From the NCBI RefSeq assembly GCF_030272615.1, contig NC_081406.1:403574939-403638938 (forward strand): a DNA stretch of 64,000 nt, written 5' to 3'. Shown one piece after another: positions 35,941 to 45,826 of this stretch; position 1 is the stretch's first letter, and each line of letters begins with the position of its first letter. The position numbers and the translations under genes are program-made. The notes under the pieces were generated by a model. The model saw only the letters and a program-made list of their open reading frames with translations. It did no database searches and was not told the origin of the DNA. The DNA comes from Cryptomeria japonica. Taxonomy: Eukaryota; Streptophyta; Pinopsida; Cupressales; Cupressaceae.

Positions 35941-37051
35941 TCAAGTGTTGGAGTCTGAGGGGATTGAGTAATTTAAGGGCTTCATGATCTCAAACATGAC
36001 GTCTTCATTGGTGTTCTCTAGCACAATGATTCCGTCGAGTCTTAGTGGAAGGCTAACAAGGAGGAGGAACATTTTAACAAGTAGGAATATTTCTCTCCTT
36101 GATAGTTGAAGGTTTAGGTTGAGGTCTTTTTGGTTAGACAAGAGGAGAAGCGGGCCACTTCTCTCGTTAAGAGGAAGGAGGTGAAACTGCACCATAGAAA
36201 GGAGGAATATTAGGTGTAGGAAGAAGACCAAGTCCATCATGAGGAGGAGGAATAGGTCTAACTTTAGGAATAATATTGGTGTTTTCCTTAAGATAAGGTA
36301 AAGTCACATCCATAGGAATAGGTGGATGATTTTCCTTAGGAGGGAGATTAGTTCTATCTGTGAGGGGAAGAAACTTATCTTGAAGAATAATAGGAATGTC
36401 AAGTGTTGGAGATCTAGGTTGACTTAAGGATACTATCATATCATTCTTACATTTTTGATAAGATTCGAAAAGAGCATTTCTCCTTGATGGAAGAGATTGA
36501 AATTGTTTAGGCCAAAAGAGATCAATAGGAACACCAGGCCTTCTTTCAGATGGACAAAATAAGCTATTGTTCACGGTTATGATTTCTCCATTGGGATGAA
36601 ATTGAAGACACTTGTGGATTGGAGAAGCAATATCCTTCATGGAAGATAGCCAAGGATAGCCCAACTTAACACGGAATTGCTTAGAAGAATGTGTGATAGA
36701 ACCAATGGCAGGACAATAGAAGCCATCAAAAAACTTCACAACCACATTAGAAGCATCATATATTGGTTTATGCAATCATAAAGTGAAAAGATACTCTTCA
36801 GTTATGACATTAACCATGCAAGAGGGATAAATCAGGGTACCACGGCAAGGGATATTCTTAAACTTTGCAACTATGTATAAAGGGCCATTGGGTGCTCTAA
36901 TTGTCTCACTACGGTCAAATGTAATACAAAGATCCTTAGGCATATCATGTGTTTCTACCATATTAACCAAGTTTAGAGCCATACAGGTGAATTCTTCAAA
37001 AGAGAGAAAATTAGGCACAATCTTGATAACGTTAAAGGTATGAGATGGCAA
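35941..37051 (-). pseudogene. gypsy-B aspartic protease-like region
   Basis: It would cut the polyprotein. The N-terminal frame (36776-37051) holds a CRGTLIYPSCMVNVI block. By comparison with plant gypsy proteases (LIDxGxxVNVI) this is the active-site loop, with the catalytic Asp changed to Tyr. The next frame (36167-36775) has the characteristic second half with LGYPWLSSMKDIASPIHKCLQ followed by NGEIITVN, as in Tat/Athila-type proteases. The upstream frame joins directly (36775/36776). After about 36170 the frame shifts and only Pro/Leu-rich sequence follows. The protease is dead in this copy. Confidence 0.7.
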
Positions 37052-37088
37052 GGATTAGTGAAAATATTAAGATTTTGATTAGAAGGAG

Positions 37089-38870
37089 CTACTGATTTAT
37101 TCCCTTTTCATTTACACCTACCATAGATATAGTATTATTATCAATCAAGTCTTGAACCTTATTTTTCAATGCAAAATATTTTTTAGTATCATGACCAAGT
37201 TGACAATAAAATTGACAAAAGGAATTGTTATCAAAATAAGGAGGTGCAAGTTTGGAAGGATCAATTTGTTTTATAGGAGGAAGTTTGATAACATTTCTAT
37301 GAAACAATTGAGACAAAAGAATCTATAGAAAGATTCATTCAAAGATACTATGTAAAGATTCATTCAAAGGAGTAAAATGTCTTTCTCTTTATAAAACTCT
37401 AGAAATAGAAGGCACACCTATTGTAGCATTCACATGGTTGTTGTTGATTGGTTCATTGAACTTGATGAATATTTTTGTTGGTTTGAACTTCACAAACGGT
37501 TGTTGAACACTCTCCCCCTTATCACTTGAAGCCATAGGAGTGGATTGCTCCATTTGACTCACAACCAGTTGATAATTGTGGAGTGTTGTGCACAACTATG
37601 AAAAGGAAGTAAACTCAAACAAAAGAAGGTTTTCCTTGATATCTTTTTACAAATTAGAAATGAAAATTATTTGAATATCATTAGCAGGTACATGAAAAGA
37701 AATCAGTCACTTTTTCTTTAACACCTTGTTTACAATGCATTAAATCAGTCAAAGTGATTTTAGGACCAATGTTGTTTTTAAATTATTGGATGAAAGAATT
37801 TGCTAGTTGTTGAAAGGAAGTGATAGAATAAGAAGGCAAAGGGAAATACCATTGCAAGGCCTTATCTCTTAGTGTTCTTGTAAACAATTTTTCAAGCAAT
37901 CTTCGATCATAAGAAAAATCAGTACACAAGGTTTGAAATGTTTTGACATGCGTAAGAGGATCACCTTTTCTATTATAGAGTTCCAATTGAGGGATCTCCA
38001 CATGTTTAGGTGGCACGACTTTAACAATATAAAGAAAAAGTAGACTCTTAACATCAAAGGTGGGCACACTAAACTTGGATTGACTCATGGAAGTAATTTG
38101 TTGTTGTAAGGAAGACACGGTTTGAGCAAGAATGTTAATTGTCATTTCGGTAGAAGAATTGATGTTAGAAATAGGTGATTGGGAAGGTGGTATGATGTTA
38201 TTGAAATAAGGCATGGATTGAGAATAAGGTGGTGGGACATTATGGTAAGTAGGCATTGGTGATGATTGGGTAGGAAAAGACACACTTAAAGGAGGAATAA
38301 AGTTGTTGAAGGAATTGCCCCTTGTGTCACATTGATTGGTTGAGGAATAATAGGAATACTCATGGAAGACAGGTAAATATGGAGGATTAAATGAAGAAGA
38401 GGGATTGCCCCCATGACCACTTGTTGTAAGGATGACATTTTGAGTTCAAGTAGCCATGATGTTAGATGTGAAAGTAGGAATACTAGTCATAGGAGTAGTC
38501 AAAGGAATTGAAGAATTAACTTGTGTTGAAGGTTGTGAATAACCTAGGGTTTCAATACAACTCTTGATAAGCATGACATTAGAATCAATAATATGTGTAG
38601 TGCCACGCAATATATCAATTCCATTCTTATCACTTTGAAGCATGCGCTTAAGACATTCAATTAATGGAAGAGATTCACTATTAGGGTATTCTTGGGACAT
38701 CCATTGTTGAGAGCTATCAAATTGATTGTCCAATGTAGAAAGTTGATCTAAAGAAACCCTAGTTAAAACTTCTTGATCATGGGATCCATCAATGGGGTGA
38801 ATAGGCACATGATTAGGATGGGAAGAATTAGCACGATCCTCATTAAGAAGTCACCCAAATTAGGCTCCAT
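37089..38870 (-). pseudogene. gypsy-B gag
   Basis: Capsid/nucleocapsid precursor. The ATG at 38870 opens MEPNLGDFL, and one shift leads into the frame 38446-38808. The core capsid homology is in 37783-38283 (HVEIPQLELYNRKGDPLTHV, LRDKALQWYFPLPSYSI), matching plant Ty3/gypsy gag (retrotrans_gag). A degenerate zinc-knuckle-like motif, CQFYCQLGHDTKKYFALKNK, is at about 37160-37215, with the last Cys replaced. The region before the core is Pro/Ser/Gln-rich. Several stops and shifts are present. The element continues to 39304, where the Tat element interrupts it. Confidence 0.8.
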
Positions 38871-39304
38871 CTCCTCAGTAATTAAACCTTATGAAACCTT
38901 AATTCTAATGCTTCTTCTAACAGGGATAGGATAGGTAGGACTAATAGTGGTAAAACTCTTGCATTGGAGGTAAAACTTGAATTTTGAATTGTAGAACAAA
39001 GCTTACAAAATTGAGTAATGCAAAATTCAAGAAAATAATGATTACACAATTTGAACTTTGTTGGGGGAAGAGGATGACGCAATTTCCAAAAATGAAAGGA
39101 AATTGGAATTTTAAAATTAGGGCCAAGGGAATACCACTTAATTTTAAAATCAAGAATTTTAAAATCAAGGAAGACTATAATTAACCTCTTAATTTTCAAA
39201 TTTTCTTGAAATTTGAAATGTTGAATTTTGGAGGTATTTTCAATTCTAGAGGGATCAAAAATCGATAAAATTAGCCAATCTTCCGGATTTATTCTAGTAA
39301 ATAC
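38871..39304 (-). other. gypsy-B leader, cut by the Tat insertion
   Basis: AT-rich 5' leader just upstream of the gypsy-B gag ATG on the minus strand. It is cut off at 39304 by the Tat LTR. The primer site and 5' LTR of gypsy-B are not in the window and may lie beyond the right edge, on the other side of the nest. Confidence 0.55.
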
Positions 39305-40434
39305 TGTAATACCCTAAAAATGGTCATCTAAACCATGGACCCCTAATATCAACAACATCACCAAGGTCCTAACCAAAGGAAATTAAATCAACCTTGAGCA
39401 CATTATTAATTCTTTAATCATCAAATATCACATGGCAAATCAATTACTCAATATTAATTAAATATTTATTTAATTAATTGAATCATTCCCAAGAATATCA
39501 TTTTGATCAATTATCCTATTTTAATTTATTAAATATCCTTGCATATTTAATTAATTAATAAATTTGCCATTTAATCATGCAAAATGAATTAATTTATTAC
39601 AAAAGAGGAATTAATTACAAAGCAAGAGTTGAATTAAAAATAAACAAAAAGAATTGAATTGAAAGAGAAATCAAACTTGAGATATTATTTCTTTTTCTAA
39701 ATTTAGAACTTGAAATCAAAAAAGCAATTAAATTGAATTATTGAATTATTCTCTAAAATTGGAACTCAAACTTTTCAAAAAAACAAGTTCAATTGCATTA
39801 AAAAGACTCTTTTCTTGAATAAATAAAAGAATTATCTATTTTTATCACATATGCATGGAATTAATTAAACCTTATTTCTAATGCAACTTGAACTTCTTAT
39901 CTAAATGCATTTCAATTAAACTATAATTGGATTCTATCTCAAGGTGAACTGAACCTGATTTCTCAATTATTTTTAATTAATCCTAAATTGAGCTTTTCTC
40001 TTGTAATTCTCTATAAATTCAGCCTTCAACTCTCATTCTAATTCACCCCAGAGATTTTTGAGAACACGCTTGGAGATTATTATCATGCTAATTTTGCTCT
40101 GGAGTCATTGAAGATAATTGTGATTTTTAGATTATTTGCATCCATAATTAGTTTTACTCATCCATATTGCTTGAATTCTTTATTGCTTGAATTATTCATC
40201 CATTTTCCATCCATATAGTTAATATCATATAGATTAAATCCTTCATCTTGGTGTAGTCTAGTCACTGGTATTACTTATAAAAATCTGAGAGCAATCTTAT
40301 ACTCACATCTTTTAGAAGGAAATTACTCACTTTGTTATGGTTTATTACTTATTGATTATTGATTACTAACCATACATATAATGACTTAATTGAAGTGTTG
40401 TTCTTACAGCTACAAACCCTTTTTCACACACACA
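39305..40434 (+). repeat. 5' LTR of the Tat element
   Basis: It begins TGTAATACCCTAAAAATGG. The first ~240 bp match 62376-62616 almost perfectly (a few changes, such as tggacccc versus tgggcccc). The end is placed at the cacacaca just before the primer-like site, giving about 1130 bp. AT-rich, with repeated AATTAAT words at 39450-39600. The right end is an estimate because the 3' LTR is incomplete. Confidence 0.8.
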
Positions 40435-40436
40435 TC

Positions 40437-40456
40437 TCTAGCACCCACCGTGGGGC
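40437..40456 (+). other. Primer-binding site of the Tat element
   Basis: tagcacccaccgtggggc lies just after the LTR. Plant Tat and Athila elements often have TGGCGCC...GTGGGGC-type sites here. The priming tRNA was not assigned. Confidence 0.6.
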
Positions 40457-41656
40457 AAAAGACTACATTTTTTGGCCTCCAAGACTGACTGCTTATTTTT
40501 TTATTATTTTCCAGATTTTAGATTTTTCAAATTTTCGTATGACAATCTTTACATGCTGAAATGACTAACTGTAGGTATAGTACGAGTAGGAATCCTGTAT
40601 CATATGAGCTAAAACTCTGTCGTACGACTCTGTATTTTCTAGTTAAAAAGGCAAATTTCATGATTTTGGTTTTCTGATTCAAATTGATTATTCTGACGAC
40701 TAACCCTTATTGTTTATCTATCTATCTCAAAAAATTTCACAGCCTAATCAGTTTTTTCCAGAATGCTTGTCAAAGAATATGCTTGTCGTACAAAGACAAT
40801 ATGACTACTGATTCATTGTCTTTGCAGGTGGCCTAACGAAAATCGACCAAACATCGCGTATTCTTTCAATTCATTTTTTAGGCACCTAAATTGCTATCTG
40901 GTTAAAGAACAAATTTGTCTTTCATGTTTTTAGAAAATTCTGAGAGGTAGGAGAGTATGCTCTTGTCTTTTTCTAGACAATCAGAAATCTAGACCCTTGA
41001 GGCTTTTTCTTTGTTTGAGATTTGTACATCTTTAGTAGGTCTACCCTCTTGAGGGGTTGAAAAACTCTTAAAGCCGTTACAACCACTGTGAGGGGAACAA
41101 CCTAAGTGGGAATGACTAAACACCAAGTACTCCAACCCACTATAAAATAAACATGATTTGATGAAAATCAAATCAATGACAGTGCTCGAGAATAGCTCTC
41201 CTCTGTACCTTTGGGTATATTAAACCTTGGTTTTCAAGGTTGGGAGACCTCTTAATTGAGTTTATACCTCGACGCACCGAATGGATCCCTTACTAGTTCC
41301 AATTAAAATTAGAAGCTACCCGATTCATCTCTGAAAGGGGGATAATCTTTGTGCAAGAGAGATAGTAACTCTCCCAAGATACTTGTCATTTCGTGCCCCC
41401 ATAAGTGTTTGGAGTCGGACAATATGGCATTGAGAATCCATTGTGTGAGACTTAGCAGCTGTATTCTGATTAGCTATTGGGTGTGTACCTGAGTCTACAA
41501 GCAAAGGTTTTCTTTCCTCACCAAATTCCTTAGGGTTTACATGCTGTGATTGGAGTTACTATTCATACTACGTGTTTTCTGTGTTTTCATCCCTGAAACA
41601 AAAAAAACTGAAATACCCACATTAGAGAAGACAAGAAACAAACTTAGTGATTAGAA

Positions 41657-41885
41657 ACTCTGTTTGTGTCAGAACTATTCCATCCTAAGTTGAAACTCTG
41701 TCTGTGTCAGAACTAGTCCATCCTAAGTCAAAACTATGTCCATGTCAGAACTAGTCCATCCTAAGTCGAAACTTTGTTCATGTCAGAACTAGTCCATCCT
41801 AAGTTGAAACTCTATCTCGGTCAGAACTTGTCCATCCTAAGTCTAAATTTTGTTCAAAACTAGTCTATCCTTGTCCAAAATCAGT
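41657..41885 (+). repeat. 38-bp tandem repeat in the Tat leader, ~6 copies
   Basis: The word cagaact starts at 41670, 41708, 41746, 41784 and 41822, an exact 38-bp period. The unit reads roughly gtcagaactagtccatcc then taagtcgaaactctgt. The sixth copy is degenerate. Confidence 0.9.
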
Positions 41886-42170
41886 CAATCTTAGAATTGG
41901 TCATACTCAGTTGTCATACTCAGCAATTGAAAAAACTCAGAATTTTAGTCTCTGCTTTATGAACAGTCATACGAATCTGCTAAATTGTAGTCCTACACCA
42001 CATCCTGTGTCGTATGAGCCTTGTGATTTCTCATCCTGCATTACATCCTGTGTCGTACAAGTCTTGTGATTTGTCATCCTGTACTATATCCTGTATTGTA
42101 CGAAACCTAAAAGTTTGTCATCTAGAGCTAACTCTTGTGTCATATGAAATAGAACTACATTAAATCTTTT

Positions 42171-42300
42171 GTCGTCCTGCACATACCCATTTATCGTATG
42201 ATATGAGGCAGAAACTCATATGAAATAGAACTGTTGTCGTCTTGCACATACCCATCTATCATACGGTATGAGGCAGAAACTCATATGAAACAGAACTGTT
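42171..42300 (+). repeat. 65-bp tandem duplication in the Tat leader
   Basis: Two copies starting gtcgtcctgcacataccc at 42171 and gtcgtcttgcacataccc at 42236, with a partial third from 42301. Each contains a tcgtatga-type palindromic word. Confidence 0.9.
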
Positions 42301-42743
42301 GTCATCCTGTAGCTGCTAAATTATCGTACGAGTCTCTAGTTTTATCAGAACAGAACAGTCAAACTTGCCTAAAAATAGTCTACAGCGAAGATAATATTGG
42401 TTATCATTATCCTAAGCATAAACAAATCTAGATAGTGTACCTTTGTCATTTGTGTTGCATGATTTGGTCGATCATCTTTTAGCTAGTTCAATCAACTACC
42501 TATCAAATTTAAGTCACTTAGATAACATCTTACACATGATAGATCATTCCTAAAACCAGACTGAATCTTACACTACTCTTAGAATCAACTTAGATAGACG
42601 TCTTATATAGGATAAATCTTTCCTGAAACCAGACTAAAATCTCAGTTGTTTCTCTCAAACAATACGTTAACCGAACAACTAGCTCTAAAATTGATCTTGA
42701 CCTCTACATCACAAACAACTTTAGGTCACACTAATCCATAAAA

Positions 42744-43349
42744 ATGCCTATTCAAACTAGGAGTTCTTGCAAGAAAGAGGCCAAAGGCAAAGAACAACCC
42801 TTCTCATATCAAGATAACCCATTTTATGTGGAGGATTCACTCACTGACATACCTTCGTCATTAGGTAGACCAATTTTTGATGAACCTGAATCTCCCACTA
42901 TACATGGGACAAAATACAATGACAAAAACAACTGTAATGTTCATGAAACAGACAATGATTCCTCATCAAGCAAAGCTGAAGAAGACACTAAACTCCTAGA
43001 AAAAGGATATCCTTGATTGTCAAAAGTACAAAGACTTTAGAAAAATGATGAAAGCTATCCTGGCTCGAGAGAAAGAAGACTATTTCTTAGAACTAGCAAA
43101 ACAAGGTGCCAAACTTCCTATTGGATATGATGTTCAGACACTCATTACTAAAAAGGAACAATCACCTATACTCATGGTACACAAATAATTACAAGCCTTA
43201 TGAATGGAGGTCACAGAATTCAAGAATAAGGATAAGTCCCCAAAACACTATTCTATAGAAACAATATGTCCCTTTCCATTTGAAAAAAATCTATACATGC
43301 CTCCATTTCCTTCACGAGTTGAGGTCCCAAAATTTGACAACTATGATGG
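42744..43349 (+). pseudogene. Tat gag, N-terminal part (before the nested insertion)
   Basis: The ATG at 42744 opens MPIQTRSSCKKEAKG. A one-base shift near 43013 leads into a Lys/Glu-rich stretch (KDFRKMMKAILAREKEDY) and then the start of the capsid core, VEVPKFDNYDG, which ends exactly at the insertion point of the copia-type element. The capsid core resumes at 50004. Two in-frame stops (TAA, TGA) lie near 43190-43205. Confidence 0.85.
43345..43349. repeat. TSD, left, of the 945-bp-LTR element
   Basis: gatgg here versus aatgg at 49999-50003, one mismatch. Removing the element and one copy leaves the gag reading frame continuous, which supports the call. Confidence 0.85.
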
Positions 43350-43408
43350 TGTTGGCATATGGACACTCTAATGAGACATTGTGTGTGATTGAAGGTTTTG
43401 TCATTGAT

Positions 43409-43597
43409 GGCAACCTTGCAATCCTATGGCACCGGCAAAGCATTACTCAGGCAACCTTGCAATCCTATGGCACCAACAAAGCATTACTCAAGCAACCTTG
43501 CAATCCTATGGCACCGGCAAAGCATTACTTAGGCAACCTTGCAATCCTATGGCACCGGCAAGACATTATACCGGCAAAGCATTACTCAAACAAAATA
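43409..43597 (+). repeat. 41-bp tandem array in the LTR, 4.5 copies
   Basis: Units beginning ggcaaccttgcaatcc start at 43409, 43450, 43491 and 43532, with a partial fifth. The same array is in the 3' LTR at 49113-49301. The position just upstream of the TATA-like sequence suggests a U3 enhancer array. Confidence 0.92.
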
Positions 43598-43761
43598 GTG
43601 CTCCGGCATCAACAAAATCAATCTACACCGGCACCGGCACAGAAGATGTACACCGGCATAGAAGGAATATGTATACCGGCACAAAGGCTGACAGGATTTT
43701 TGATATGTAATATTTTGTTTATCATTGTAAGCCGGCTTGGCAAATTGTAAAATGACTCTTG

Positions 43762-43773
43762 TATATAAAAGAG
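43762..43773 (+). promoter_or_regulatory. Candidate LTR promoter TATA box
   Basis: tatataaaagag in the middle of the LTR, repeated in the 3' LTR at about 49466-49477. Inferred from sequence and position only. Confidence 0.5.
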
Positions 43774-44294
43774 ATCATTGTAGGCATTTGTAGGATATGG
43801 ATAGAAAGCAATAAATAAATTATAAGGCAGACCTAATGTGCGAATTGTAGGTCAAGGGTATATGTAAAGAACAAAGAAAGAACTGGTACTGAATCTGGCA
43901 TTGAAGATGCTATTGTAAAGCAGTACAGAATATTGGATTTGTGTAAATCTTCATTGTAAGTTAGTGTGACTTCTTATTGAGCAGTGAGCTCTAGGTAGTT
44001 GGCCTTCCTGCATGTGCAGGCCCCTATTGTAAGTAATATTCTCTTATTGGCCAGTAAGTGAATATTGTGGGTCACAAATCCCACCGAGGTTTTTCCCACA
44101 CTGGGTTTCCTCATTAAACATCTTGTGTTATGGTGTTCTTTTCATGTGGATGCTTTTGATTCTATTATTTGCATTAATTCTTGCATACCGGTATACTGTT
44201 ACTTTATATTCTGCATATTTAGTTTTAAGAAAATTTCATTACCGGTCAGATACTGATTCACCCCCCCCTCTCAGTATCTGTGGTAACCCTAACA

Positions 44295-44309
44295 ATTGGT
44301 ATCAGAGCT
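44295..44309 (+). other. Primer-binding site (tRNA-iMet type)
   Basis: attggtatcagagct directly after the LTR, the standard plant copia primer site, intact. Confidence 0.9.
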
Positions 44310-44365
44310 TGGTCCTCTATTTTCAGAAGCCTAATAGCTTGAGGAAGATCTTGACACCAATAAAG

Positions 44366-45520
44366 ATGGAAAATCTGATGAAGCAACTTGAAGGAGCTCT
44401 TACTGACTATGATGCAGAGAAGTTGAAAAATATCAAATTAGAAGATGATTTAAAAGTAGCTCAGGACATTATTCAGGCACTTCAAGAAAATCTTACTGTT
44501 ACAAGAAACAAGAGAAGAGAACTTTGTGAAAAATTGCAAAATGAAAATGATGAAAAGGAATCACTAAATGATATGATAAGCAAATTGAAACAAGAGATCA
44601 TGACAACAAAAAATGAAATGCAGGATATGACTATGAGATTCTGCAAAGAGAGGATAGAAAGAAGAATGAAGAAGAATTGACCAGAAGACTAAGTGATCCA
44701 GCAAATGAGAACACAAGACTTAGCTATGAAAATGACATGTTGAAGACAGATCTGATGCATACTCAAAATGACTCGAATGAACTAATGAGACAAAAAGAGA
44801 TCTTGGAAAGGGAATTGGAAACTGCAAATCAACACAAAGAAAAATTCAAGAAAAGCTCAGAAGAACTTGGTACCTTATTGAAGAATCAAAAACCCAAAGG
44901 TGACACTTCTGGAGTTGGATTTGAAGTTGGAGAAAGCTTTGGTACTGCAAATACCCAGGATCAAAGCAAACCGGTAAGACCCTCTAATACTTACAAATTC
45001 AATGGAAAATGCTTTAACTGTAATAAATATGGTCATAGGGCAAATGAATGTAGATCTAGGAATTATTAGAACATCAATCCTCCCACCGGTCAATGCACCA
45101 AATGCAACAAAATTGGTCATAACTCTGAAAAATTGCAGAATGAATGTAAGATGTTATGTTTGTGGAAGATTTGGTCATTTATCAAATAAATGTAGAACAC
45201 AAACCAACATAGGTTATGGGAAAGCTATTCAAAATAATAATGTAACTTGTTATGCATGTAACAAGATCGGTCATATTGCTAAATTTTTTAGAAGTAAAGG
45301 TACATCGGTAGATAACAAAATTACTAGCTTGAAAGGTAAAGAAAAGGTTGAAGAGGTTAAGCAAGAATTTTCAAAGCAATGGATTAGAAAAGGTGATCTA
45401 AATATTGGGGTTACTCCTCCACCAATAGAACCAACAAATGCTTCACCAGCAGGACAATATGATGCTCCACTGGCAGAACAGAGCAATGCTCCACTGGCAG
45501 GATGTTCTTCATCAAATTGA
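44366..45520 (+). pseudogene. gag-like coiled-coil protein with four zinc knuckles
   Basis: Probable RNA-packaging protein of the non-autonomous element. The ATG at 44366 follows the primer site closely. Residues 1 to about 190 are strongly heptad-patterned (Leu/Lys/Glu/Gln rich), predicted coiled coil, not the usual copia capsid fold. Then come four CCHC-type knuckles: CFNCNKYGHRANEC (near 45010), CTKCNKIGHNSEKL (near 45093, last Cys lost), CYVCGRFGHLSNKC (near 45150) and CYACNKIGHIAKFF (near 45250, last Cys lost). A Pro/Ala-rich tail ends at 45520. Frame changes at about 44670 and between 45070 and 45150 break it. Four knuckles are more than the one or two usual in copia gag. Confidence 0.8.
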
Positions 45521-45826
45521 AGAAAATTATCTTGAGGGTTTGGCAATTTAATGACACATGTGCTATTATTCCCTTGGTTAGAGAAAAGAAGTTGAAAATC
45601 CTTCATTACCGGCAAATAAAGTTGAGTTATTACATTGTCGGCAAACAATTAATGTGGTAGGTAGCAGAAAAGACTTTATAAAATAAGGTTTTTGGCTCCA
45701 TTTCATTTCACCGTGAATTCAAACTTTCAGAGAGCGCGACGATTTCTGAGCTAAGGCATTCCGAGCAAAGAGGCAAAGCACTTCAGCAATCAATCCATCC
45801 AAAGGTAGAAAAAGTTATTTATCATC
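45521..45826 (+). promoter_or_regulatory. Spacer with TATA-like box before the second ORF
   Basis: About 300 bp between gag and the novel ORF. It contains tttataaaataa at 45675-45686, about 150 bp before the ATG at 45827, followed by sequence that looks like a plant 5' leader. It may be an internal promoter for the second ORF, which would otherwise be poorly translated from the genomic RNA. Inference only. Confidence 0.35.

Larger units (their letters stand above)
40457..42743 (+). other. Leader of the Tat element
   Basis: About 2.3 kb of non-coding leader between the primer site and the gag ATG. It contains a 38-bp tandem repeat (41657-41885), a 65-bp tandem duplication (42171-42300) and many copies of a short palindrome-like word (gtcgtacgag and variants) from 40600 to 42330. 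No reading frame of note. Confidence 0.7.
43350..44294 (+). repeat. 5' LTR of the non-autonomous element (945 bp)
   Basis: Starts TGTTGGCATATGG, ends CCCTAACA. The U3 part has a 41-bp tandem array (43409-43597). TATA-like sequence tatataaaagag at about 43762-43773 is a good candidate for the promoter, about 530 bp before the LTR end. Confidence 0.95.

Noticed and set aside
43409-43597. CRISPR-like direct repeats
   Set aside because: The units are contiguous with no unique spacers, lie in an LTR, and the genome is a plant.
43280-43750. 156-residue + frame with repeated ATLQSYGT units (and 48981-49414 in the other LTR)
   Set aside because: It is the 41-bp LTR array read in one frame. It crosses the LTR boundary and is present in both LTRs, so it is not a gene.
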